Under the pieces are notes generated by a model. That model searched no databases. It saw only the letters and a program-made list of their open reading frames with translations, and was not told the DNA's origin. A stretch of DNA of 64,000 nt from Chloroflexota bacterium (GTDB lineage: Bacteria; Chloroflexota; Dehalococcoidia; Lucifugimonadales; JACPQL01): the NCBI GenBank assembly GCA_016190445.1, contig JACPQL010000044.1:1-64000 (forward strand), read 5' to 3'. A program made the translations under genes and the position numbers. Of this stretch, positions 49,568-58,546 are shown piece after piece (the first letter of the stretch is position 1; the number at the start of each line of letters is the position of its first letter).

Positions 49568-49597
49568 TTTGTACCACAGGGGGTAAAGGCGTGTCAA
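49568..49597 (-). promoter_or_regulatory. Promoter of barrel gene copy 2, upstream of a ~350-nt leader
   Basis: On the minus strand TTGACA (49597-49592) and TACAAA (49573-49568), 18-bp spacer, one base longer than in copy 1; the surrounding sequence (CTTTACCCC.TGTGG) is conserved between copies. The leader covers 49217-49567. Nothing else is visible in it. Confidence 0.55.
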
Positions 49598-49627
49598 CAT
49601 TGTGACAGATATAACGGAATGCCTGCC

Positions 49628-49666
49628 CGCCACTGGGTGGGGCTCATGGCGGAGGCGGTGGGGTGA
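49628..49666 (+). pseudogene. Remnant of the C terminus of a FAD/Fe-S oxidoreductase
   Basis: Codons RHWVGLMAEAVG then TGA. They match the last residues of the oxidoreductase at 45079-47964 (RHWVELLADALAE then TAG). Only about 12 residues remain, so this is a weak but position-consistent trace that the duplication once included the oxidoreductase end. Confidence 0.35.
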
Positions 49667-49725
49667 CGCTGTGGAAATGCACCGCGTGGGATGCTTGAAG
49701 CTATGCCGAACTGCTCCAAGGCACC

Positions 49726-49925
49726 GCCCCCTGAAGGTGATCAACTAAATAGAGTGACATTTTCATGGTCTCTGATAGTTCTCACCCGCTCATCGGACTT
49801 GTCGAACCATATGATCGGGCAAGAATCGCCGCCGCTCGTATCCTTCGACGGGCTCAGGACGAGCGGCGGCGGGCACTGGAAACCGTGTCAACATATTTTG
49901 TCAATAACCATCAGGCGGGGGGGGC
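49726..49925. mobile_element. Repeat element B2
   Basis: Left end GCCCCCTGAAGGTGATCAAC (49726) and right end, read on the minus strand, CCTGATGGTTATTGACAAAA, form diverged inverted repeats like those of B1; 'AAATAGAGTGAC' follows on both. The interior carries the R-type palindrome (CCTTCGACGGGCTCAGGACG). The rest of 49217-50135 holds the copy-2 leader and no gene I can support. Confidence 0.5.
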
Positions 49926-50135
49926 CAGGAAAGAGTTTCGGAACAGCCTCCTGTCACCGGCAATCTTGCCCTTTCCGGTTTCTCGATCCGATCTATTGCG
50001 CATGGCACAGAGGAGGGACTGAAGACAAGGGCGATGCTGGAGTGTCGAGGTGGCGCCTCTCTGTTCTGTTGTTCGGCGTGTTCCCCTCTCGTCCACGCAC
50101 TGTCTAAAGTGTAAACTCTCCCCGGGAGGCACTGA

Positions 50136-50555
50136 GTGAGCACGTCCTGGGCGGCTGACCTGTGGAGGCTCTGGTTGAAGCTACCCTACAAGTGGAGAAG
50201 AAACATTCTCCTATGGGGTGCGACGTTCCTTGTGGTTCGCATCGCCATATCGGTCTGGGATATCGGGATTGTCCTTGTGTGGTTCTTGCTCATCGCGGCT
50301 CTCGCCACCGGATTGGCAGAGCGAGGAGTCCCTTTCCTCCAACGGCTCGGACGGTGGGCCGATCAGCAAGCCTGGAGTGTCATCCGCGGCATGGTCGTCT
50401 CGGGGCTCTTGCCCCCAACATGGGACCGTTTCACCATCTGGTTCCGCGATCGCTCTCTGTTTAACTTCCTGGTGTTCCTCGTGCCGGTGTTCTTGATGGG
50501 CATCATATGGCTTAGGTTTATGACCCCATTTCTACGCAGCAAGGGGTCAGACTGA
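50136..50555 (+). CDS. Hypothetical membrane protein
   Basis: A 139-residue protein with basic N terminus (WLKLPYKWRRN), two closely spaced TM segments (about 24-60) and a third near the C terminus (about 112-132). GTG at 50136 has GGGAGGCACTGA upstream. No family recognised. It lies just before the convergent MetE-core genes; the adjacent sequence is repeat-rich and lower in GC. Confidence 0.5.
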   Translation: MSTSWAADLWRLWLKLPYKWRRNILLWGATFLVVRIAISVWDIGIVLVWFLLIAALATGLAERGVPFLQRLGRWADQQAWSVIRGMVVSGLLPPTWDRFTIWFRDRSLFNFLVFLVPVFLMGIIWLRFMTPFLRSKGSD

Positions 50556-50563
50556 CACAACCC

Positions 50564-51538
50564 CTACCCTCCCCCCAACTCCCCCCGCACCCTGCCCACC
50601 GCCGCCATCATGTTCCGCAGCTTCCCCACCGTCTCCTCCTCCGTGCGCGTCTTCAGGCCACAGTCCGGATCAATGAATAGACGCTCCGGCCGGAACACCT
50701 CCAGCCCCCTGCGGATGCCTGCCACTATCTCCTCCACCGGCTCCACCCGGTGGTCGTGTACGTCCAGCACCCCCATGGAGACGTACTTGTCCGTGGGATG
50801 CCCCCGGAATAGCTCCAGGAGGGCATATCCCGCGTTGGCCATCTCCAGGTCCAGCATGTCCACCGGCAGGGCGGTGAGCTGGTCGAACACCTTGGCGAAG
50901 TCGCCGTAGCACATGTGGGTAACGGTGAAGGCGCCCAGCCCCTTGGTCACTACACCCAGGGCCCGCGACGCCAGATCCATCTCCTCTGGCCGGGTGGACA
51001 CGGCGGGCTCGTCTATCTGAATATATTTGGCCCCTGCCCTCTCCAGGTCCCTGGCCTCCTCCCGCACCAGCCGGGCCAGGTCCATGATGAACTCCTCCCG
51101 GGTGTTGTAGTACTCGTTGAAGGACCAGTCGGCGATGGTGTAGGGGCCAGTGAGCATCCCCTTTACCGGCCTTTTGGTGAGGGCCTGGGTATGCTTCCAC
51201 CACTCCACGGTGATGGCGGAGCGGCGCCCCACGGGGCCCACGGCCACCGGCTTGCGGTAGTACCGGTTGCCGTAGGAGCGCACCAGCCCGCTGATGGCAA
51301 ACCCCTCCATGTGCTCCGAGAAATAGGTCACCATGTCGCCCCGGTACATCTCTCCGTCCACCAGCAGGTCCATGTCCAGCTCCTCCTGGATACGGACCCA
51401 ATGGGCCACCGCCTTCAGCTCCAGCTCCTGTAGCTCCCCAGGCGATATCTTGCCCTGGGCCAGCGCCGTGCGGGCCCGGGTGATGTAGTCCGGCTTGGGG
51501 AAGCTCCCCACCGATGTGGTCGGCAGCACACTCCTCAT
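50564..51538 (-). CDS. MetE-core (B12-independent methionine synthase-like) protein 1
   Basis: A 324-residue protein equivalent to the C-terminal catalytic half of MetE. The zinc ligands are all present: His208 and Cys210 in THMCYGD, Glu232 in DLEMANAG, Cys293 in DPDCGLKTR. It lacks the MetE N-terminal half. Core-MetE families (MesA-MesD) use other methyl donors than methyltetrahydrofolate-glutamate; which one applies here is not clear. Overlaps the partner gene by 4 nt (ATGA), so they are co-translated. Confidence 0.85.
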   Translation of the reverse strand: MRSVLPTTSVGSFPKPDYITRARTALAQGKISPGELQELELKAVAHWVRIQEELDMDLLVDGEMYRGDMVTYFSEHMEGFAISGLVRSYGNRYYRKPVAVGPVGRRSAITVEWWKHTQALTKRPVKGMLTGPYTIADWSFNEYYNTREEFIMDLARLVREEARDLERAGAKYIQIDEPAVSTRPEEMDLASRALGVVTKGLGAFTVTHMCYGDFAKVFDQLTALPVDMLDLEMANAGYALLELFRGHPTDKYVSMGVLDVHDHRVEPVEEIVAGIRRGLEVFRPERLFIDPDCGLKTRTEEETVGKLRNMMAAVGRVRGELGGG

Positions 51539-52509
51539 GCCAGCACCTCCCTGGCCCGCCGCGCCGCCTCGGAGAGCCGCTTCAGCTTCTTCACCGCGTT
51601 CTCCCTGGGAAGGTAATCCAGCCCGCAGCTAGGGCTCAGGTGTACCCGGTCCAGCGACACGTGCCTGGCCGCCCGGCGGATGCACTCCACCAACTCCTCT
51701 ACCGGCTCGATGCGCGTGTTCCGCCCGTCCATGATCCCTAGCCCCAGCTCCTTCTCTGGAGGGAAGTGGTTCAGCACCCCCCAGTTGGCCGGCCCCCAGA
51801 CAAAGTCCAGGCCGAACACCTGGTAGGGGAGGCGGAAGAGGTCAGGCGCCACGCTGGCGACGTCGCCGAACCAGGTGTAAATGGCGGTGCGGGTAGTGAG
51901 GCCCCTGGTGACGGTATGGGACACCTCCTCCAGCAGGGCCATGTCTTCCTTCCACTTCACGATGGCGGGCTCGTCAAACTGGATGAGGGGCGCGCCAGCC
52001 TCCTGAAGGGCCAGTGCCTCTTTGTTGAGGACCTGGGCCAGCTCTCGCGCCAGCGAGGCCACGTCCCCATAGCACCCGGACTGGGAGAGACGGGCCAGGG
52101 TGCAGGGTCCAGTGATCACAGCCTTCACCGGCCTGGGGCTGCTGGCGACGGCGAGCCGGTAGTCCTCCACGGCAATGGGCCCCTGCCACTCCAGCTTCCC
52201 CTCCGGCACCGGCTGCCGGTAGTAGGTGTTGGTGTCGAAGTAACGGATGAGGCCGTGGATGGCGAAGCCCTTGATGCCGCGAGCGAAATAGGTCTGGCCG
52301 TCCTCCCAGTGGACCTGGCCGTCGGTGACCATCTCCAGGCCCGCCTCCACCTGCTGCTGGATAACCTCTTTAGTGGTCTCGTCCTCAATGCGCCGTAGCT
52401 CCTGACCGTCTATTTGCCCCGCATCGAGGCGGTGGATAGCCGCCCGGAGGCTGGGGGCCTTCGCGGGAGGGCCTATCTTGGGATAGCTTCCCACTGCAGT
52501 GACGAGCAA
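51535..52509 (-). CDS. MetE-core protein 2, zinc site degenerate
   Basis: A 324-residue paralogue of the downstream gene, same length. The usual His-x-Cys is replaced: the segment reads YTWFGDV (about residues 211-217), so both zinc ligands there are missing, though SPSCGLDYL (Cys295) remains. It may act as a regulatory or structural partner of the intact copy, or bind a different substrate. TTG at 52509 has AAAGGAG 7 nt upstream. First gene of the pair. Confidence 0.8.
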   Translation of the reverse strand: MLVTAVGSYPKIGPPAKAPSLRAAIHRLDAGQIDGQELRRIEDETTKEVIQQQVEAGLEMVTDGQVHWEDGQTYFARGIKGFAIHGLIRYFDTNTYYRQPVPEGKLEWQGPIAVEDYRLAVASSPRPVKAVITGPCTLARLSQSGCYGDVASLARELAQVLNKEALALQEAGAPLIQFDEPAIVKWKEDMALLEEVSHTVTRGLTTRTAIYTWFGDVASVAPDLFRLPYQVFGLDFVWGPANWGVLNHFPPEKELGLGIMDGRNTRIEPVEELVECIRRAARHVSLDRVHLSPSCGLDYLPRENAVKKLKRLSEAARRAREVLA

Positions 52510-52718
52510 AGGGGGACTCCTTTCAAAGCGCTCGGATGTCAGGATTCCGTAACATTCTACCCGACGCCGTGGCCAAGGGGCAACACGGAGGGACTTGCGC
52601 ATCCTGCAATGTCATCCTGAGACCGCCTTTGGTGGGTGACGACCCCCGGGCAGCCCCGTCCTCTCGCTAAGGGTGACATGCAGAGGTTAGGGAAACAAAA
52701 GCTCAGCAATACCTGTGG

Positions 52719-52747
52719 TGTCATTCTGAGTGAAGCGAAGAATCTGG
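52719..52747. repeat. Dispersed repeat C1
   Basis: TGTCATTCTGAGTGAAGCGA plus AGAATCTGG; same repeat as 54496-54581, which also has an inverted copy. The 52510-52847 gap holds this, other short repeats and no gene. Confidence 0.7.
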
Positions 52748-52847
52748 GCCCGCTAGCAGGAATTGGACGGCTTCTTGAGGAGCGATAAGCCGGACAATAC
52801 CTAGGGAACGCCTCTGGCATACGGATGCTTTTTGAGGGAAAGGTGCT

Positions 52848-53342
52848 ATGAAGCGTCTTGAAAGGTCGGCATCGCTTTGGTGGAGTGGCTACGGGGGAAG
52901 AGAGGCAGGCCAAGGAGAGAGGTGGGGTGTGCAAACCCGTAGCCCAGGAGAAAGGCCACGTCTGACCGCCCTGGAAGGGCAGGTCCTGAGCCTGCTTTGG
53001 GACGGCCTCACCAACGAGGAGATCGCCGAGAGGCTCTACCTGAGCCCCAACACGGTGCGGGAGTATGTGAGCAGGCTGCTGGAGAAGTACGGCGTGTCCA
53101 ACCGGACGGCGCTAGCAGGTTGCTGGAAAAAGGGGTGTCCAGAGGGGCGAAGCCCCTTTGGCGGGGGTCCCGACTTGTCGGGATACAATTTTTACCCCCT
53201 TCCTGGCCAGGAAGGGGGATGGTCGAAGGAGTTTTTCATCACCCTGCTAGTTCCAAAGAGTACAGCACGATGTTTGTTCCCGGACAAACCAACCAGGCTC
53301 AAATGCAGTATGATGGCGGAACTACCAGGAATGTTTCGATAA
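52848..53342 (+). pseudogene. LuxR-type HTH protein disrupted by a MITE
   Basis: The frame from 52848 encodes a LuxR/GerE helix-turn-helix (LTALEGQVLSLLWDGLTNEEI, then NTVREYVSRLLEKYGV, about residues 39-85) and then runs into the MITE at 53113. After NRTALA the sequence turns to repeat-encoded residues until a stop at 53342, so the original C terminus is lost. The N terminus is short and no sensor domain precedes the HTH. The start is uncertain. Confidence 0.6.
53113..53249. mobile_element. IS630-type MITE, copy A10
   Basis: CTAGCAGGTTGCTGGAAAAA at 53112 and the complement of CTAGCAGGGTGATGAAAAAC at 53231-53250 form 20-bp inverted repeats with 4 mismatches, TA duplicated at both ends. Interior: CCAGAGGGGCGAAGCCCCTT and the palindrome CCCCCTTCCTGG/CCAGGAAGGGGG. 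This is the cleanest copy. It interrupts the luxR-type gene. Confidence 0.8.
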
Positions 53343-53581
53343 CCTGGACTCCGACCAAGTGGCACAGTTTTGGCGAAACCCAGAACTATGGCACGCCCAA
53401 CAAAGGCGACCATGTCCCGGGAGATACAACGAACAAGATCCACGGAGACAGCGTCAAGTACCGCGATTCCTCCTACAATTGGCAGTGGGCATCCATGACC
53501 AGCCACGACGACGGAGGGCACGGTGACGTTGATTTGATCTACCTTGGGTTCAAGATTTGGGACACCCGGTGCAGTGAGTAA
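53270..53581 (+). CDS. Hypothetical protein, N terminus possibly lost
   Basis: A 103-residue frame rich in Trp, Thr, Asn and Gly (VSITWTPTKWHSFGETQNYG; WQWASMTSHDDGGHG), resembling a secreted beta-rich protein. It begins 21 bp after a MITE and has no signal peptide or convincing ribosome site, so an original N terminus may have been removed. GC is lower than in the core genes. Confidence 0.4.
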   Translation: MFVPGQTNQAQMQYDGGTTRNVSITWTPTKWHSFGETQNYGTPNKGDHVPGDTTNKIHGDSVKYRDSSYNWQWASMTSHDDGGHGDVDLIYLGFKIWDTRCSE

Positions 53582-53646
53582 TACGGGTCGCTACCATTGG
53601 ATATGGCGCAGAACCCAGCCAAGTGAATACGACAGAGAGGAATCGT

Positions 53647-54147
53647 ATGAAAACACGCATGATGCTCGGTTTGACCTTTCTGGGTTCTGTAGCAGTTGGA
53701 GTAACGATGCTGGCATTTACTCTCTCCATCGGACCCCAAAACGAAACTACGAAGGAGATCGGCGCGATTTTCGATCCCGCAAACAGCCAGATTGCGTCCG
53801 CATCGTTTGTTCCAGCGGTCTCCAGAGCGCAGGTCGTTGCCCGGACACGTCAGAAACTGCCACTGCATTTCGAATCCATCGATCCGAATACCTTCCAGAT
53901 ACAAGCGACGGTTGCCCGGTATTCGGGCAGGCACGAGCGCACTGGTGAGTTGGTGGCAGGCCGTGAGGTGTGGGTCGCCGTCGTGGACGACTTGCCCATT
54001 TGTGTTGTATCAGGTCCACAAGCCGCTGATCGGCTAGCGAGGGGGCAACGTCCGGCGTGCCAACTCACTGTTGTATACGATGCGCAAACAGGTGAACAGA
54101 TAGACGGCGCAGTCAACGGACGTTGGGAGATGCCTACCGGCAAGTAA
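53647..54147 (+). CDS. Membrane-anchored or secreted hypothetical protein
   Basis: A 166-residue protein with a signal-anchor-like N terminus MKTRMMLGLTFLGSVAVGVTM and an extracytoplasmic domain with one WVAVVDDLPICVV strand and a cysteine in ACQLTVVYDAQTGEQI (a PepSY-like end is possible). ATG at 53647 has AGAGGAATCGT before it. Follows the hypothetical at 53270 by 65 bp. Confidence 0.55.
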   Translation: MKTRMMLGLTFLGSVAVGVTMLAFTLSIGPQNETTKEIGAIFDPANSQIASASFVPAVSRAQVVARTRQKLPLHFESIDPNTFQIQATVARYSGRHERTGELVAGREVWVAVVDDLPICVVSGPQAADRLARGQRPACQLTVVYDAQTGEQIDGAVNGRWEMPTGK

Positions 54148-54460
54148 ACAACAGACGGCGTGTGACAAGAGGGAGAAGGCGAACCAAGCTGGTGGCATTC
54201 CAGAGACGCCCCTGAGCGGGCATCTCTCCATTTTCACGCAAGAACTGGGCTGCAACGACCTCCGACAGCCCTTCTACAGCCCCGGCCTCCTGCTGTGCCG
54301 CCTCCTTGACCTTGCCGCCGAACCCACAGTTCATGTCTAACTTTACGATAGGCCGTGCAGCACCCTTCGCCAGATCCTTAGTCAAAGAAGCGATGTTATG
54401 GGTTCGCCAGGCATAGAAGGCAGTTACTATTACTAGACCTACTGAGCCATGCATAGCCAT
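54134..54460 (-). CDS. Hypothetical membrane protein
   Basis: A possible 108-residue protein with one TM helix near the start (VGLVIVTAFYAWRTHNIASL) and a basic soluble part. The N-terminal extension beyond 54460 consists of repeat C and is ignored; ATG choice is unsure. Converges with 53647-54147 by 14 bp. No strong ribosome site. Confidence 0.35.
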   Translation of the reverse strand: MAMHGSVGLVIVTAFYAWRTHNIASLTKDLAKGAARPIVKLDMNCGFGGKVKEAAQQEAGAVEGLSEVVAAQFLRENGEMPAQGRLWNATSLVRLLPLVTRRLLFTCR

Positions 54461-54495
54461 GTAAACGTTTCCAGCGGTCAGCCGGGATTGATGGG

Positions 54496-54581
54496 TGTCA
54501 TTCTGAGCGAAGCGAAGAATCTGGCGGGATTGGGGACAGCCTCGCCCCAGATTCTTCGTCGCTGCGCTCCTCAGAATGACA
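54496..54581. repeat. Dispersed repeat C2, inverted pair
   Basis: TGTCATTCTGAGCGAAGCGA at 54496 and, 50 bp on, its inverted copy (TCGTCGCTGCGCTCCTCAGA then ATGACA). Such repeats are common in several bacterial phyla. It fills part of 54461-54733. Confidence 0.75.
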
Positions 54582-54733
54582 GCGCATATGTTTAGCTCAC
54601 CGTTCAAGGCTCTGTAATGTAGAGGCAGCCATTACTGCCCCAGAATTCCCATTGGGCCAACTGACTATCTCCATCATGAGCCTCCAAAGATGGGGTGAGT
54701 TCGAGCAACCTTGAGCCGGAACGGGGCGAAGCC

Positions 54734-57700
54734 TCACGCCGCGCTCCCCTCCAGGCGCACGGCGGTGGAGCTGCCCAGCATCTCCCCCAAGCGTCGGTGC
54801 AGCTCGTCGCAGTAGGAGGTGGTGATGATGGGCATCTCCAGTCGCCACCGCTTTCCCTGGCTTGAGATCACCAGGTCCACCCCGTCACGGCCAGGGAACT
54901 CCAGCAGCACCTGGAGGACCTCCCGCAGCAAGTAGCGGTCGTCCTCTGGCCGGTCCGTCTCCGCCAGGTTGATGAGGAGCTTGCGCGGCGCGCCGTTCTT
55001 TTGGGGAGGTGGCGGGGACGGACGCGCGGCGGGCTTCTTCTCCTCACTCCACTCCCGGGCGCGGGGCGCCTCGGCCACGGGGGCGGCGGCGGGGGCAGGC
55101 TCCTCACCGTGCGGTTGCTCTTCTCCAAGGGGATACAGCGTAACCTCGTCGCAGGCGATGCTCACCTCGTCATCCCGCACGCGCACCTTCCCCACCACCC
55201 GCAGGATGTTGCCCACCTGCCACAGCTCCTGCGCCTTCTCGTAAACGTCCGGCCAGGCCACCACCTCTATGCTGCCGCCGAACAACTCCATGACGCCGGT
55301 GGCGAAGGCACGCCCCTCACGGGTCTTCCCCGTCCGGACAGAGGAGAGCTGGCCTGCCAGGTGGACCTGCTCTCCCTTCCTCTCCGCGTCTATCTGGTCG
55401 CGGGAGAGAATGTCCTGATTGGAGGCCCGGAGGGCCAGGGCACTCATGGGGTTGTCCGAAAGCCACACGCCCAGCAACTCCTTCTCCCAGGCCAGCTTCT
55501 CACGTATCGTAACGGGCTCAGCGGGCCGCAGCTCCAGGGTGCCCATGGGGGTGGGCACCGACTGGCCGAACAGGTTGAACATGGTGGACTGGCCCGACTG
55601 GCGAAGTTCGGCCTCCTTGTGGGTCGCCGACAGAAGGCGGTCCACGCTGGCCAGGAGGGCGCTCCGATGGCCCAGGGCATCCAGCGTGCCCACCTTGATG
55701 AGACTCTCCAGGGTACGGCGGTTCAGGCCCTTCAGGTCGGCGCGGCGGCAAAAGTCCTCCAGCGAGGCGAAGGGCCCCCCGGCGCGGCGCTCCCCCACCA
55801 GCGGCTGCACCGCCGCCGGTCCCACGTTCTTCACCGCTCCCAGCCCGAAGCGCACGGCAGGGGTGCCGTCCGGGGCGCGGTCCATGGAGAACTCCACCTC
55901 GCTGGAGTTCACGTCCGGAGGCAACACTCTGATGCCCAGCCTGCGACACTCGTCCACGGCCACCGCCACCTTCTCCATGTTGCCCCGGTGAGAGTTGAGC
56001 ACCGACGTCATGTACTCCAGGGGGTAGTTGGCCTTGAAGTAGGCCGTCCAGTAGGCGATGACGGCGTAGGAGACGCTATGGGCCTTGTTGAAGGCGTAGC
56101 CGGCGAAGGGCTCGATCAAGTCGAACACCTGCGTTGCCAACTCCGCAGCATGGCCACGCTTAACTGCCCCCTGGATGAACCGCTCCCGCTCCTTGGCCAT
56201 AAGCTCGGCTATCTTCTTGCCCATGGCCTTGCGGACTATGTCGGCCTCTCCCAGGGTGTAACCGGCGAAGGCCTGGAGGATGAGGAGGACCTGGTCCTGG
56301 TAGACAATGATGCCGTAGGTCTCCTCCAAAATCGCCTTGAGAGCGGGATGCGGGTAGCGCACCGGCACCTGCCCGTGTTTGGCCTGGATGAAGGTGGTGA
56401 TCTGCTCCATGGGCCCTGGCCGGTACAGGGCGATCATGGCGGACACGTCCCCCAGGGAGGAGGGCCTTAGCTCCTTGATGTAGCGGCGCATCCCGCCGCT
56501 CTCCAACTGGAAGATGCCCGTGGTCTCGCCGGAGCTAAGCAGGTCGAAGGTGCGCCTGTCGTTCAGGGGCAGGCGGTCCAGTTCCAACTGAATGTCTCGA
56601 GTGCGGGCCACGGTGTCCCGGGCCCGCGCCAGTATGGTCAAGTTGGCCAGCCCCAGGAAGTCCATCTTGAGCAGCCCAAGTTGCGCGATGGGCTCCATGG
56701 AGAACTGGGTCATTGGCGTGCCCTGGTCGTCGCCGCGGATTGGCCGCTGGAGGGGTACGTACTCTGTCAGTGGGTCCTGGGAGATGACCACGCCGGCGGC
56801 GTGTGTGCTGGCATGGCGCACCACACCCTCCAGCTTCCGGGCGGTGTCTACGAGGTTGCGCAGTATGGTGTCTTCCTCGTACACCTGGGCCAGCTCCGGG
56901 GTCGCCTGGATGGCCTCGTCTATGGTGATGCCCAGCTTGAAGGGGATGAGGCGGGCCACCCGGTCCACGTCGGCGTACGGGAGAGCCAGGGCCCGGCCCA
57001 CGTCCCGCACCGCGGCCTTGGCACCCAGCGTGCCGAAACTGATGATCTGGGCTACGTGGTCCCTGCCGTACTTCTCCGCCACGTACTGGATCACCTCGTC
57101 GCGGCGGTCGTCCTGGAAGTCCATGTCAATGTCCGGCATCTCCTTGCGTTCCACGTTTAGGAACCGCTCGAAGACCAGACGGTACTCCAGGGGGTTGATG
57201 TTGGTGACTCCCAGGCAATAGAGCGCCAGGCTGGAGGCGGCGCTGCCCCGCACTCCCATCAGGATGCCCCTCTCCCTGACGAAGGCGGCGATGTTCCACA
57301 CCACCAGGAAGTAGTTGGCGAACCGAGTCTTGTGGATGACCTCTAGCTCGTACTCCAGGCGCTTGCGGGCCTCCGGCTGGTCCGGCCCAAACCGCCTCTC
57401 TAGCCCCTCCCAGCAAAGGCGGTCCAGGAACGCCTCCGGCTCCTCGCCGGTGGGTGGCTGGTACCGGGGAAGGTGGACGGTGGCGAAGTCCAGCTCTACG
57501 TGGCACTCGGCTGCTATTCGCCCGGTGTTCTCGATGGCCTCCGGCACGTCTGCGAATAGCTCCGCCATCTCCGCCGGGCTCTTCAGGTAGTAGGAGTCGT
57601 CGGACATCCGCAGGCGCTTCTCGTCATTCACGTTGGTGTTGGTCTGAATGCACACCAGCACGTCCTGGAGGGGGGCGTCCTCCCTGTCCACGTAGTGAAG

Positions 57701-58309
57701 GTCGTTGGTGGCCACCAGGGGCAGCTTCAGCTCCCTGGACAGATCCAGCAGCTCCCGGTTCAGCCGGTCCAGCTCCGGCATGTTGCCGTGCCGCTGTAGC
57801 TCCACGTAGTAGGAGGATGGGAAGGTCGAAGCGTACCAGCGAGCGACCTGTGCCGCCTCCTGGCGCCTTCCATCCAGGAGCAGGCGGGGCACCTCGGCGC
57901 TGGGGCAGCCGGAGAGCACCACCAGCCCCTGGGCGTGCTGGGCCAGCAGCTCCCTGTCTGCACGGGGCCTCTGGTAGAACCCCTCCAGGTGCGCCTTGGT
58001 CACGACCTGGAGCAGGTTCCGGTACCCGGTGTTGTCGCGGGCCAGCACCGTCAGGTGATGGGGGGACCTGTCCTGAGGGCGCTTGCTGTGGCGGCTTTCG
58101 GGGGCCATGTAAAGCTCGCAACCCAGGATGGGCTTGATGCCCGCCTCCTTGCAGGCCCGATAGAACTCCACCACACCGTACATCCCGCCGTGGTCGGTGA
58201 TGGCCAGCGCCTCCATGCCAAGCTCCCGGGCGCGTTGCACCAGGGACTGGGTCCGGCTGAGGCCGTCCAGCAGGCTGTACTCGGTATGGACGTGGAGGTG
58301 GGTGAACAC
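54734..58309 (-). CDS. dnaE: DNA polymerase III alpha subunit
   Basis: A 1,191-residue replicative polymerase. The N-terminal PHP domain starts FTHLHVHTEYSLLDG; the polymerase core has PDIDMDFQDDRRDEV (catalytic Asp pair) and QLESGGMRRYIKELRPS; the C-terminal part carries an OB-fold (LAGQLSSVRTGKTREG). GTG at 58309 gives the expected start with GGAGA 8 nt upstream; a 40-residue upstream extension is unlike DnaE. No other replisome genes are nearby. Confidence 0.95.
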   Translation of the reverse strand: MFTHLHVHTEYSLLDGLSRTQSLVQRARELGMEALAITDHGGMYGVVEFYRACKEAGIKPILGCELYMAPESRHSKRPQDRSPHHLTVLARDNTGYRNLLQVVTKAHLEGFYQRPRADRELLAQHAQGLVVLSGCPSAEVPRLLLDGRRQEAAQVARWYASTFPSSYYVELQRHGNMPELDRLNRELLDLSRELKLPLVATNDLHYVDREDAPLQDVLVCIQTNTNVNDEKRLRMSDDSYYLKSPAEMAELFADVPEAIENTGRIAAECHVELDFATVHLPRYQPPTGEEPEAFLDRLCWEGLERRFGPDQPEARKRLEYELEVIHKTRFANYFLVVWNIAAFVRERGILMGVRGSAASSLALYCLGVTNINPLEYRLVFERFLNVERKEMPDIDMDFQDDRRDEVIQYVAEKYGRDHVAQIISFGTLGAKAAVRDVGRALALPYADVDRVARLIPFKLGITIDEAIQATPELAQVYEEDTILRNLVDTARKLEGVVRHASTHAAGVVISQDPLTEYVPLQRPIRGDDQGTPMTQFSMEPIAQLGLLKMDFLGLANLTILARARDTVARTRDIQLELDRLPLNDRRTFDLLSSGETTGIFQLESGGMRRYIKELRPSSLGDVSAMIALYRPGPMEQITTFIQAKHGQVPVRYPHPALKAILEETYGIIVYQDQVLLILQAFAGYTLGEADIVRKAMGKKIAELMAKERERFIQGAVKRGHAAELATQVFDLIEPFAGYAFNKAHSVSYAVIAYWTAYFKANYPLEYMTSVLNSHRGNMEKVAVAVDECRRLGIRVLPPDVNSSEVEFSMDRAPDGTPAVRFGLGAVKNVGPAAVQPLVGERRAGGPFASLEDFCRRADLKGLNRRTLESLIKVGTLDALGHRSALLASVDRLLSATHKEAELRQSGQSTMFNLFGQSVPTPMGTLELRPAEPVTIREKLAWEKELLGVWLSDNPMSALALRASNQDILSRDQIDAERKGEQVHLAGQLSSVRTGKTREGRAFATGVMELFGGSIEVVAWPDVYEKAQELWQVGNILRVVGKVRVRDDEVSIACDEVTLYPLGEEQPHGEEPAPAAAPVAEAPRAREWSEEKKPAARPSPPPPQKNGAPRKLLINLAETDRPEDDRYLLREVLQVLLEFPGRDGVDLVISSQGKRWRLEMPIITTSYCDELHRRLGEMLGSSTAVRLEGSAA

Positions 58310-58481
58310 AGGGCTGTCTCCGGGAAGAGTGGCGTTGCCATTATAGAGGCGGTACCCTTTCGGGGCGCAAGGTGCCGAGGCACCGGTTTCTGCAAGACCC
58401 ACAACATCTTGGGTTGCGCACCAGTCCATCCACAGCAGCTAGCCCATTCCTGCGGGTGTGCTTGTGGCGTTGCCGCCTTCG

Positions 58482-58510
58482 TTGACAGGGTATATCCCCT
58501 TTGCTACGCT
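58482..58510 (+). promoter_or_regulatory. Promoter of the NAD(P)-binding protein gene
   Basis: Consensus TTGACA (58482-58487), 17-bp spacer, TACGCT (58505-58510). The gene begins 36 bp downstream. Confidence 0.6.
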
Positions 58511-58546
58511 GCCGCTGTGATGGGAGCGCAGTCGGAGGGTAGTGGA

